Assembly (NCBI RefSeq): GCF_000422725.1
Contig: NZ_KE383910.1
Span: 295,887 to 359,886, forward strand
Direction of reading: 5' to 3'
Source of the DNA: Flavobacterium subsaxonicum WB 4.1-42 = DSM 21790
GTDB taxonomy: Bacteria > Bacteroidota > Bacteroidia > Flavobacteriales > Flavobacteriaceae
Length of the DNA stretch: 64,000 nucleotides
A program made the translations under genes and the position numbers. The notes below the pieces were generated by a model that ran no database searches, was not told where the DNA came from, and saw only the letters and a list, made by a program, of their open reading frames with translations. Positions 16,440-23,852 of the stretch are shown here, one piece after another (the stretch's first letter is position 1; each line of letters begins with the position of its first letter).

Positions 16440-18424
16440 TAGCTATGATGATTATGGTAAGGGTCGTCTATACGGCACAGGCTGATATCCTCAGGCGGGT
16501 GTATAACAATAGGGAATTTTTCTACTTTAACCGAGCTGCTGTCCAACCCAAAAGCACGCCCTTCAGAAAGGCTCACTTTTTTAAGCATAAAGTAAATATC
16601 CAAAATTATACGCTCGTACCAAGGCAGCTCGTTATCATACGACAGGAATTTTTCTATAATTACAAACTTAAAATCGCCAATTACATTGTTCCTGTTAAGC
16701 GATAAATAACGGCTGGTAATATCTACCTCGCCTTTTTTAACCATATCGCGCACTACCTGCTTAAACATAAGGTTAATACGCGGCTGCACCCTAAAGCCCA
16801 GGTAAAAGTCTACACGTATAACATCGTCCTTCATAATTTCCCTAACGCGGTAGTCCATACGGTATGGCTCGTCTACCACATTTACGTGTACAAACCAGTA
16901 AATATCGGCACGTTTAGGCCTTTTTTGCAGTATGGAGTAGATAATTTTAGATTCAATTTCATCGCCCAGGTTAGCGTTGGTCATGTACACCAGGTGGGTG
17001 GCATATTTGGGTATGGTGTCATCGTTACTAAGCTCGGCAAGTACGTTTTTGTAGTTGTCTATCTTGGTAAACTCTGTATATTCGCTGCGTATTCTCTTAG
17101 CTGCATGCCATACGCCCATAGTGGCGGCCAGCATACCGGCAATTATAAGCGATACATAACCACCGTGGTTAAACTTGCTCATGTTGGCAATTAAGAACGA
17201 GAATTCTATGGTAAAGTATACGGCTATAACGGCAAGTATAAAAAACTTGTTGTAGCGTTTCATAACCATATAGTAGCCCAACAGGGTGGTAGTCATTATC
17301 ATACAAAGCACAATGGCAAGGCCGTAGGCGGCTTCCATGTTGCCCGATTCTTCAAAATGGAGTACTATAAATACACAGCCCCAGAACAACAGCCAGTTGA
17401 TAGACGGTATGTAGATCTGGCCTTTTAATTCGGTCGGGAATTTTATCGACACTTTTGGCCAGAAGTTAAGGCGCATGGCCTCGCTTATAAGCGTAAACGA
17501 ACCGCTAATTAAGGCCTGAGAGGCTATAACCGCTGCCGATGTGGCAATGGCAATACCAAAAGGAAGGAACCAGTCTGGCATTAAAAGGTAGAACGGGTTG
17601 GCCGGTATGCCCGGGTTGGTGCTTAGTGCTTTAAGTGTTTTACCCGAATGCTCTATTAAGTAAGCGCCCTGGCCAAAGTAGTTTATAACCAGCATGCTTT
17701 TTACAAAAACCCAGCTTACCCTAATGTTGCTGCGGCCGGTGTGGCCCATATCGCTGTAAAGTGCCTCGGCACCAGTGGTACATAAAAACACAAAGCCCAA
17801 TACATAAAACCCATCGGGGTGTATGCTTAGTAAGTGTATGGCATAGTAGGGGTTAAGTGCTTTTAATACGGCAAGGTTTTCGAACATAGGTATAATGCCC
17901 AGTATGCCCAGCATACCAAACCAAAGCAGCATCATGGGGCCAAAGAACTTGCCTATTATAGACGACCCAAATTTTTGGATAACAAAAAGCACAAACAAGA
18001 TGCCTATAACAATAGGCACGGTATTTAAATGCGGTTTGTACATTTTAAGCCCTTCTACGGCAGATGATATAGAGATGGGTGGGGTAATAATACCATCGGC
18101 AAGCAAGGCGCTACCGCCCAGTATGGCCGGTATAATGAGCCCTTTTTTCTTAAGCCTTTTTACAAGGGTGTATAAAGAAAATATACCGCCCTCGCCCTTA
18201 TTGTCTGCCTGCAGTGTAAGCACAACATACTTTAGGGTGGTTTGCAGTGTAAGTGTCCAGAAAATACAGGATAAAGCACCAAGTACAATTTCCGGTACTA
18301 TAGGATGGTCTCCTATTAGTGGTTTCATTACGTATAATGGCGACGTACCAATGTCTCCGTAAATAATACCCAATGTAACTAATAGTCCGCCTACAGTTAC
18401 CTTGTTAAGGTTTTTGTGACTCAC
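16439..18424 (-). CDS. kup: KUP-family potassium uptake transporter
   Basis: 661 residues with about 12 membrane helices in the first two thirds and a cytosolic C-terminal region. The opening KVTVGGLLVTLGIIYGDIGT and SPLYVMKPLI is the KUP signature. TTGAEALYSDMGHTGRSNI near residue 215 and ASQALISGSFTLISEAMRL near 300 follow. It imports K+ with H+ across the inner membrane. The start is GTG at 18424; reading back, a TAA stop lies five codons upstream with no ATG between, so the start is well fixed. A TAACTTTG -7 box lies 20 bp before the start. The double-OmpA gene follows with a one-base overlap. Confidence 0.95.
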   Translation of the reverse strand: MSHKNLNKVTVGGLLVTLGIIYGDIGTSPLYVMKPLIGDHPIVPEIVLGALSCIFWTLTLQTTLKYVVLTLQADNKGEGGIFSLYTLVKRLKKKGLIIPAILGGSALLADGIITPPISISSAVEGLKMYKPHLNTVPIVIGILFVLFVIQKFGSSIIGKFFGPMMLLWFGMLGILGIIPMFENLAVLKALNPYYAIHLLSIHPDGFYVLGFVFLCTTGAEALYSDMGHTGRSNIRVSWVFVKSMLVINYFGQGAYLIEHSGKTLKALSTNPGIPANPFYLLMPDWFLPFGIAIATSAAVIASQALISGSFTLISEAMRLNFWPKVSIKFPTELKGQIYIPSINWLLFWGCVFIVLHFEESGNMEAAYGLAIVLCMIMTTTLLGYYMVMKRYNKFFILAVIAVYFTIEFSFLIANMSKFNHGGYVSLIIAGMLAATMGVWHAAKRIRSEYTEFTKIDNYKNVLAELSNDDTIPKYATHLVYMTNANLGDEIESKIIYSILQKRPKRADIYWFVHVNVVDEPYRMDYRVREIMKDDVIRVDFYLGFRVQPRINLMFKQVVRDMVKKGEVDITSRYLSLNRNNVIGDFKFVIIEKFLSYDNELPWYERIILDIYFMLKKVSLSEGRAFGLDSSSVKVEKFPIVIHPPEDISLCRIDDPYHNHHS

Positions 18425-18444
18425 AGTAAGATTGAATTAAACAA

Positions 18445-18452
18445 CAAAGTTA
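18445..18452 (-). promoter_or_regulatory. kup -7 box TAACTTTG
   Basis: On the minus strand TAACTTTG matches TAnnTTTG and ends 20 bp before the GTG start. A TTG at proper spacing was not found, so only the -7 part is supported. Confidence 0.4.
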
Positions 18453-18620
18453 CAAGATTTTAAATCAATAGCCATTGTTAGTGCCTAATATTTACTTTAT
18501 AACGAAAATGCAGGTTTCGTACGCCTATGTTGCTGTTTATTATCTAAATTATAATGTTTGTTAGCAACTTATAGGCTTTTTGACTATAATGCAGTAGGCC
18601 TGCATACTACCCTAAATTTT

Positions 18621-19472
18621 TTAAGGCTTAGTTACCAGCTTTTTATTGCTGCGCGACCACTCGCTCCACGAACCTACGTACAATTTTGGCAGGGGTAGCC
18701 CGGCATAGTCCATAGCCAAAATGGTGTGGCAGGCCGTAACGCCAGAGCCGCAATGTACTATTGCCTTAGCGGGTGCTGTACCCGCTAAGGCAGTTATGTA
18801 TTTATCTTTTAAGGCTGTAGCCGATAAAAACAAACCGTTATCATCTAAATTGGTGGAAAACGGAATATTTACTGCCCCTGGAATGTGCCCGGCTATAAGG
18901 TCGATAGGCTCGGTAAGGCCGTTGTAGCGGTCGGCATCCCTAACGTCTATAACCATGTGGTTTATATCTGCGGCAGCGGCCTCTACTTCGTCAATCGTGG
19001 CAGTAGGCAGTTGCCAGTGTGTAAAAGGGTAGGGGCTTGTGGGCTGAGGCTGCTCTGTACCGCTGCTTACAGGAAACCCAGCCTCAACCGCCGCCTGAAA
19101 ACCGCCGTTTAGCACCTGCACATTGGTGTGCCCTGCTGCCCTGAGCATCCACCAAAAGCGGGCCGCTGCGTTGGCACCATTCTTATCATCGTAAACTACT
19201 ACATGGCTTTGTGCCGAAATGCCCAGTTGGCCTAATACTTGTGCAAACTGCCCGGGTAACGGCAACGGGTGCCTGCCGCCGTTACCTGCATTGGCCGGAA
19301 CGTTGGCAAGCTGGGTGTTGAGGTTTACATACAGCGCGCCGGCAAGGTGTTGCTTGGCGTAATTTTCTGGAGCGTTGGGTCCGGCACTGGCATCTATCAA
19401 TATAATTGCTGCGGAAGCAGTTATAAGTTCTTCGGGCTGGATGATGGGGGAGGGAATCTTATTGAAATTCAT
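18621..19472 (-). CDS. Sulfurtransferase, 3-mercaptopyruvate/thiosulfate type (two rhodanese domains)
   Basis: 283 residues. The N-terminal non-catalytic rhodanese domain has IILIDASAGPNAPENYAKQH and VVVYDDKNGANAARFWW-type motifs. The C-terminal domain has VIDVRDADRYNG, AGHIPGAVNIPFSTNLDDNG and the active loop HCGSGVTACH, with the CGSGVT form seen in 3-mercaptopyruvate sulfurtransferases (SseA/TST group). The C-terminus YVGSWSEWS is also a family mark. It transfers sulfane sulfur to a thiol acceptor or cyanide in the cytosol; no signal peptide is present. It stands alone, with its start 42 bp from the divergent gene at 19515. Confidence 0.9.
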   Translation of the reverse strand: MNFNKIPSPIIQPEELITASAAIILIDASAGPNAPENYAKQHLAGALYVNLNTQLANVPANAGNGGRHPLPLPGQFAQVLGQLGISAQSHVVVYDDKNGANAAARFWWMLRAAGHTNVQVLNGGFQAAVEAGFPVSSGTEQPQPTSPYPFTHWQLPTATIDEVEAAAADINHMVIDVRDADRYNGLTEPIDLIAGHIPGAVNIPFSTNLDDNGLFLSATALKDKYITALAGTAPAKAIVHCGSGVTACHTILAMDYAGLPLPKLYVGSWSEWSRSNKKLVTKP

Positions 19473-19493
19473 TTTTTAGTACTATGTTAAATC

Positions 19494-19501
19494 TATATTT
19501 G
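19494..19501 (+). promoter_or_regulatory. -7 box TATATTTG before the gene at 19515
   Basis: A perfect TAnnTTTG box 13 bp before the ATG of the small membrane protein gene. No -33 TTG at suitable spacing was seen. Confidence 0.4.
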
Positions 19502-19514
19502 CAAAAAAAATTAA

Positions 19515-19868
19515 ATGGAAATATCTTCGAATCTAAATTACATAAAATCATCTAACCTTATTTTTATATCGACTGCACTGGGACTGATCAACGCGATACT
19601 TTCTCAGGATATATTTTCATCGGCATTTGTGATATGTATTGAGATTCTTACTTTAGGAATATTGATAGGTATTGGGATACTTGTAAGAATGGGTAAAGAG
19701 TGGATAAAATATGTATTATTGTTTTTATTCCTGTTTGGCTTGCTGGGTTTACCGGCAACTATTGCTTACCTTAAAGAATATCCATTAAATGGAATTATAA
19801 CTGTCATTGTTAGCTTATTTCAAATTTGGTCATTAATACTATTGTTTATAAAACCAAAAACAGTTTAA
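19515..19868 (+). CDS. Small hypothetical membrane protein
   Basis: 117 residues, not assigned to a named family. Four hydrophobic segments are visible: about residues 13-30 (LIFISTALGLINAIL), 37-58, 66-86 (YVLLFLFLFGLLGLPATIAY) and 92-112. There is no signal peptide cleavage motif, so it is probably an integral inner-membrane protein. The region from here to about 20500 is more AT-rich than the neighbouring protease and sulfurtransferase genes. The next gene is convergent and next to a duplicated gene end. Function unknown. Confidence 0.6.
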   Translation: MEISSNLNYIKSSNLIFISTALGLINAILSQDIFSSAFVICIEILTLGILIGIGILVRMGKEWIKYVLLFLFLFGLLGLPATIAYLKEYPLNGIITVIVSLFQIWSLILLFIKPKTV

Positions 19869-19896
19869 ATAAAAGCTCAATTTAACAACCTCGATT

Positions 19897-19986
19897 TTAC
19901 ATCTCAGTCAATATCTTTTTGGACTCTGTGGCATTACCTAACAGCGTGGCAGACTTTTGTATTTCTGAGTTGCTGGTAACGTAGTA
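19897..19986 (-). pseudogene. Diverged duplicate of the last 30 codons of the processing-protease gene
   Basis: This 90-bp segment aligns without gaps to 20548-20637, the 3' end of the C-terminal processing protease gene, including the TAA in the same position; I count 78 of 90 identical bases. Ten codons differ, of which six are synonymous; the fragment would read YYVTSNSEIQKSATLLGNAT then ESKKILTEM. The homology stops at the YY codons, and the rest of the protease is absent. The fragment and the intact gene flank the unassigned gene at 20004-20501. The bias to silent changes suggests that it derives from a functional allele or paralogue, not simply from a recent local copy decaying freely. 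Confidence 0.85.
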
Positions 19987-20003
19987 GCAAGTGCCTATAG
20001 GAT

Positions 20004-20501
20004 TTAAATTGGTGTAAAATTGGTTGTTCTCCCGAAATATATTTCACCTGAATGATGAAAAAACAGCGCACAGCTTAAACTCTCATCTACAATTGTAAGG
20101 TCATCGCTGACTGAATAGTAAAAGCTGTCAAAATATTGGATAAATAGCTTCCAGGGTATCATTATAGCAGTTGTGGGCAGCCATGATAGGCAGACCTGAT
20201 TATCTAATGGAAGATCGCACTGGTAAAGCCAATTTTTGACATCCTTTTTATTATCAGCAGTAATCGTAATTTGCTCTATTGTTTCGAAATAATCTTTTTT
20301 AAACGGAATATCAGAGTGTAATCCTGATTTAGAAATATAATCCCATAAAAATTTTGAAACAACAGGATTTAAAGGCTTGATCAGCCTGAGATCCTTCTCG
20401 GGTAGCTTATCGTATTTTTCATCGTCAAATCGCCAGTTTAACTCAAAATCCTCCATTGGCATGGTATTACTTGCTAATTCGTTAAAATCGTAAATCTTCA
20501 T
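20004..20501 (-). CDS. Hypothetical protein, possibly DUF2947-like
   Basis: 165 residues, soluble, acidic and aromatic-rich, no signal peptide. The start ATG at 20501 is preceded by AAGGA, an SD-like site. ELNWRFDDEKYDKLPEKDL followed by RLIKPLNPVVSKFLWDYIS and a His a few residues later resembles the opening of DUF2947, a family of unknown function. The match is from memory and weak. It lies after the protease's terminator and is flanked by intact and duplicated 3' ends of the protease gene, so it looks like an acquired gene. No toxin or immunity motif is seen, although small acidic proteins of this kind can be immunity proteins. Confidence 0.55.
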   Translation of the reverse strand: MKIYDFNELASNTMPMEDFELNWRFDDEKYDKLPEKDLRLIKPLNPVVSKFLWDYISKSGLHSDIPFKKDYFETIEQITITADNKKDVKNWLYQCDLPLDNQVCLSWLPTTAIMIPWKLFIQYFDSFYYSVSDDLTIVDESLSCALFFHHSGEIYFGRTTNFTPI

Positions 20502-20512
20502 TGCATCCTTAT

Positions 20513-20541
20513 AAAAAACCCCATCCGGTTACAGGATGGGG
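20513..20541 (-). terminator. Rho-independent terminator of the protease operon
   Basis: Minus strand: CCCCATCC, 7-base loop, GGATGGGG, then TTTTTT. It starts 7 bp after the protease stop codon and stops transcription before the gene at 20501. Confidence 0.9.
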
Positions 20542-20547
20542 TTGATA

Positions 20548-22188
20548 TTACTTCTTAGTCAATATCTTTTTATATTCTGTGGCGTTACCTAACAGGGTGG
20601 CCGATTTTTGTATCTCGGGGTTGCTGGTAACGTAGTACCTGTAAAGGCCTTCTTTGTACTGGTAGCGTTTTATAAGCTCATCGGTAAGCAGTTGCTTTAT
20701 TTCCTGCTTGTGGGCGGTAAGCTCTTTTTCTTCGCTGCGCTGCAGGGCGGTAAGCAGCTGTTGGTACTCGGTGGCAATGCTGGCATCAACCTTTTCTTTT
20801 TTGGCTACTACCAGGGTTTCTTTAAGGGCTTTTTCGGTCTCGGTATCAAACTCGAATTTCTCTTTTTTAAGGTAGGCTTTAAAAGCCTCAAAGTCGGCAT
20901 CGCTAACCGTTGGGGTCTTGGTGCCTAAATTCGGGTTTTTATAGTAATACTCTGTAGCGTAGTTAAAAATACCATCTTTGCGCACAAGGGCATCGGCAAT
21001 GGCACTTTGTTTAGATTCTTCCAGCTCTACATCGGGCAAGATACCGCCACCATCGTACACGGTACGGCCGGCACGGGTTTTAAAGGCGTTGTAGTTGGCT
21101 TTGTCTATACGTATGGCTTTGCCGTCGGCATCTTTATGGGTATAATCCAGCGCCTGGATACCACGGCCGCTTGGGGTGTAATAGCGCGATATGGTAACTT
21201 TTACCTGTGTGCCATAGGTTAGGTCTAACGGGCGCTGCACAAGCCCCTTGCCAAAGCTCCTGCTGCCCACAATAACGGCACGGTCCAGATCCTGAAGGGC
21301 CCCGGAAACAATTTCTGACGCCGAGGCGCTCTTGCCGTCTACCAGTACCACTAACGGAATCTCGGTATCTACCGGCGCTTTAGTGGTTTTGTAGGTGTTG
21401 TTGTATTTTTCGTTCTTGGATTTTGTGGTAACAATAATTTCGCCCTGCGGAATAAACAGGTTGCAGATGTTTACGGCCTCGTTTAGCAGCCCGCCCGGGT
21501 TGCCCCTTAAATCCAGTATAATGTTTTTAGCGCCCTGGCCTTTAAGGTCTAATAAGGCAGCTTTGGTTTCGGCGGAAGCCTTACCGTTAAACTGCGACAG
21601 TACAATATAGCCGGTTTCTTTGCCTACCAGGCCAAAATACGGCACGGCCTTAACGTCTACCTCGCTTAAAACAAGGTCTGTAGTATAGGGCTTGCCCTGG
21701 CGCAGGTATTTTATGGCAATTTTAGTGTTTTTAGACCCCTTAAGCAGCTCGCTGGCATCTTCTTTAAAGTCGGCCAGTTTAATATCGCCAATTTCAATAA
21801 TCTCGTCGCCGGCTTTAAGGCCCGCTTTATCGGCAGGGTAATCTTTATACTGCTCTTTAATAATCAGCTTGCCCTCTTTACGGGTAATAAGCGCACCAAT
21901 GCCGGTGTACTCTCCGGTGTTGTTAATTTTAAATTTAGCTACATCGGCCTCGTTAAAATAATTGGTGTAGGGGTCCAGGTCGGCCAGCATGCTTTTAATG
22001 GCCTTATCCATAAGCTGCCCGGGGTTGGTTTCGTCTACATAATTGGTGTTAACGGTTTTAAACAGCGTGGTAAAAATTTCTATTTGCTTGGCGATCTCAA
22101 AAAAATCGTCTTTAAAGCTGGCCCCAACAAACAGAAACCCCACAGCAACAACCGGCAGCACATATTTTTTCTTTAGTTTATTAAGCAT
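20548..22188 (-). CDS. S41-family C-terminal processing peptidase
   Basis: 546 residues. An N-terminal hydrophobic segment (YVLPVVAVGFLFVGASF) probably acts as a signal anchor. A PDZ domain lies at about residues 95-175 (GIGALITRKEGKL, then GLKAGDEIIEIGDI). The S41 protease core at about 190-360 has NIILDLRGNPGGLLNEAVNI, catalytic Ser in VDGKSASASEIVSGAL and catalytic Lys in GSRSFGKGLVQ. A C-terminal helical extension has Lys/Glu-rich repeats. Such Tsp/CtpA proteases trim or degrade envelope proteins in the periplasm. The start overlaps the end of the DUF4349 gene by 8 bp, so rnpA, DUF4349 and this gene form a minus-strand operon. Confidence 0.93.
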   Translation of the reverse strand: MLNKLKKKYVLPVVAVGFLFVGASFKDDFFEIAKQIEIFTTLFKTVNTNYVDETNPGQLMDKAIKSMLADLDPYTNYFNEADVAKFKINNTGEYTGIGALITRKEGKLIIKEQYKDYPADKAGLKAGDEIIEIGDIKLADFKEDASELLKGSKNTKIAIKYLRQGKPYTTDLVLSEVDVKAVPYFGLVGKETGYIVLSQFNGKASAETKAALLDLKGQGAKNIILDLRGNPGGLLNEAVNICNLFIPQGEIIVTTKSKNEKYNNTYKTTKAPVDTEIPLVVLVDGKSASASEIVSGALQDLDRAVIVGSRSFGKGLVQRPLDLTYGTQVKVTISRYYTPSGRGIQALDYTHKDADGKAIRIDKANYNAFKTRAGRTVYDGGGILPDVELEESKQSAIADALVRKDGIFNYATEYYYKNPNLGTKTPTVSDADFEAFKAYLKKEKFEFDTETEKALKETLVVAKKEKVDASIATEYQQLLTALQRSEEKELTAHKQEIKQLLTDELIKRYQYKEGLYRYYVTSNPEIQKSATLLGNATEYKKILTKK

Positions 22189-23038
22189 GGTTTTTTCTTT
22201 TCTTTATTTTTTTTCGGATGATGATAAACACAATTACGAAAATAAGGATAAATGGCCATATATTGAGCATACCCAAAAAGAAACTTGACAGCTCGTAAAA
22301 GCCGCTCTTAATAGCATTGCCCATTTTAGACCCGTACGATACCGTGGTGCCCGCGCCACTATCGGTACGTTTGTAAAATTCGAGCACAATGGTGCTCATG
22401 GCAACCTGGCTTTGCAGGTATTTTAAGTTGCCCTCGTTAGCTTCTATCTCTTCGCGTATTTTAGAGAGCTCGCCTTCTATCTCCAGCATTTCAGATACTT
22501 TGGTGGCCTTTTTTAGGAGTTCGAGGTAGCGGGCTTCGAGCACTTTCTTTGTTTTAAGGCGTGCTTCGGAGTCTACAAATTGTGCGGTAACATCCTGAGA
22601 TGAAATTTCTTTCCGGTCAAAAAACGTAACACCCTGGCTTATGGTGGCCACAAAATTTTCGAAAGCGGCCGATGGCACCCTGATGGTAATATTGCGCGAT
22701 AAGGTATAGTTGTCTTTACTTTCTACATCGCTTAACACAAGGGCTTTGTATTTTGTAACGGCATCCTGAACCTTACGTGCGGTAGCGTTAATATCGGGCG
22801 TTTCGAAATTAAGGTTGGCATTTTTTATGATCTTAGACTGGTAGGTGCCATCCTGACCCGGAGGAGGTAGTGGCGAAGCATTATCATCGGCTTGCTGTGG
22901 CGGTGCATTTTGTATTTCAGATGCCGGCATTTCTTTAAACTCGGCAACAGAAGCAGCCCTTACGGTATTGTCAGATTCGCTTTTTTGGCACGCCGTAAGC
23001 GCGAGCAGCAGCATTAGGGTATAAATGGTGATTTTCAT
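22181..23038 (-). CDS. DUF4349 lipoprotein
   Basis: 285 residues from the ATG at 23038, preferred to an upstream in-frame start at 23074 because it opens a lipoprotein signal (MKITIYTLMLLLALTACQKS, lipobox LTAC). The DUF4349 domain spans roughly residues 70-270: KIIKNANLNFETPDINATAR, IRVPSAAFENFVATIS, and a long coiled coil (EARYLELLKKATKVSEMLEI). One C-terminal membrane helix follows (LNIWPFILIFVIVFIIIRKK). The family is widespread and of unknown function, probably an envelope anchor or scaffold. Its last codons overlap the protease gene start, indicating coupled translation. Confidence 0.85.
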   Translation of the reverse strand: MKITIYTLMLLLALTACQKSESDNTVRAASVAEFKEMPASEIQNAPPQQADDNASPLPPPGQDGTYQSKIIKNANLNFETPDINATARKVQDAVTKYKALVLSDVESKDNYTLSRNITIRVPSAAFENFVATISQGVTFFDRKEISSQDVTAQFVDSEARLKTKKVLEARYLELLKKATKVSEMLEIEGELSKIREEIEANEGNLKYLQSQVAMSTIVLEFYKRTDSGAGTTVSYGSKMGNAIKSGFYELSSFFLGMLNIWPFILIFVIVFIIIRKKIKKRKNHA

Positions 23039-23108
23039 GGTGGTTGGTTGATTTAAACCTACAACGCAAAACACCTTGTACTTAGTACAATGCTTTTAAT
23101 ATAGTGGT

Positions 23109-23492
23109 TTACAGGCCTTCCTGCACTAAAAATTTCTCGAAGATCTGGATGGTCTTGGTGTTGATGTCTTCGTAACTAAGCCTGTCTTTGGTTTGGTACA
23201 AAAACATAATGGAGTAGGGCTTATCGAGCTTATCTAACAGCAAATGCTTATTAAGGCGGTAGGTTTCGCGCAAAACGCGTTTAAAGTAATTACGGTCGGT
23301 AGCGCGCTTAAAGTGCTTTTTAGAGACCGATATGCCCATCTGGAGCATGCCTTCCTGCGGCTCTGGCGCCGGAATGTACACCAAACGCAACGGGTACTTG
23401 GATACCGATTTGCCTTCGGTAAATAAAAGGCCTATTGTAGTGCGGCTTTTTAGTTTTTCTTGTTTGGGGTAGGTAAAGCTTTTTTGATCCAT
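23109..23492 (-). CDS. rnpA: Ribonuclease P protein component
   Basis: 127 residues, basic. The RnpA signature is present: GISVSKKHFKRATDRNYFKR followed by VLRETYR, with the conserved KRATDRN-type RNR motif. The N-terminal EKLKSRTTIGLLFTEGKSV fits the family opening. It binds the RNase P RNA and aids 5' maturation of tRNA. No rpmH gene lies next to it here; instead DUF4349 and an S41 protease follow. A TACCTTTG box lies only five bases before the ATG, suggesting a leaderless transcript. Confidence 0.95.
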   Translation of the reverse strand: MDQKSFTYPKQEKLKSRTTIGLLFTEGKSVSKYPLRLVYIPAPEPQEGMLQMGISVSKKHFKRATDRNYFKRVLRETYRLNKHLLLDKLDKPYSIMFLYQTKDRLSYEDINTKTIQIFEKFLVQEGL

Positions 23493-23497
23493 TGGTG

Positions 23498-23505
23498 CAA
23501 AGGTA
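23498..23505 (-). promoter_or_regulatory. -7 box TACCTTTG of rnpA, next to the ATG
   Basis: On the minus strand TACCTTTG-CACCA-ATG. The box matches TAnnTTTG; the distance would place the RNA start at or near the start codon. No -33 TTG was seen. Confidence 0.45.
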
Positions 23506-23553
23506 CAGGTTTTTTTTGATTCGATTTTTTGTAGGAGGGGAGGATCTAATTAA

Positions 23554-23756
23554 GCTATACCACAGAGATGCACAGAGGGATCTCAGAGATGCACGGAGGA
23601 TAATATTATTTGCTGCGTTTGAATAAGAACTCAGAGTTATCCTGCCAAAGGCAGGATTGAAAACGCTCTGCGACCTATTACCTACAGAGGTTTTAAGATA
23701 ATTCTAAAAATCTTTGTGTATCTCTGAGATCCCTCTGTGCATCTCTGTGGTATAGC
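23554..23756. mobile_element. MITE-like element with 37-bp perfect terminal inverted repeats
   Basis: The left arm 23554-23590 (starting GCTATACCACAGAGATGCAC) and right arm 23720-23756 are exact inverted copies over 37 bp, with weaker matching for about 8 bp further in. The 129-bp core contains a smaller hairpin (CCTGCC-AAA-GGCAGG near 23641-23655) and no open frame of note. A single arm with one mismatch in 38 bp recurs at 48403-48440. Size and structure fit a non-autonomous element or a large structured RNA. No transposase is seen. Confidence 0.65.
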
Positions 23757-23781
23757 ATCTCATTAACGCTAAATCTAAAAC

Positions 23782-23823
23782 AAAAAAAATCCCGGCAGTT
23801 AGTACACACACAAACCGCCGGGA
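23782..23823 (-). terminator. Terminator of the hmuRY operon
   Basis: Minus strand: TCCCGGCGGTT and AACTGCCGGGA form a stem with one internal mismatch around a GT-rich loop, followed by TTTTTTTT. It begins 30 bp after the hmuY stop codon. Confidence 0.85.
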
Positions 23824-23852
23824 CAAATAAAACAAAAACTAACTTACAAAAA

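Larger units (their letters stand above)
23493..23852. other. Intergenic region holding a hairpin element and the hmuY terminator
   Basis: 360 bp without a gene. It contains a 203-bp inverted-repeat element (23554-23756) and, at the right, the terminator of the hmuRY operon (23782-23823). The rnpA promoter box lies at the left end. Confidence 0.7.

Noticed and set aside
18885..19490. Plus-strand frames across the sulfurtransferase gene
   Set aside because: They are antisense shadows of a well-supported rhodanese gene.
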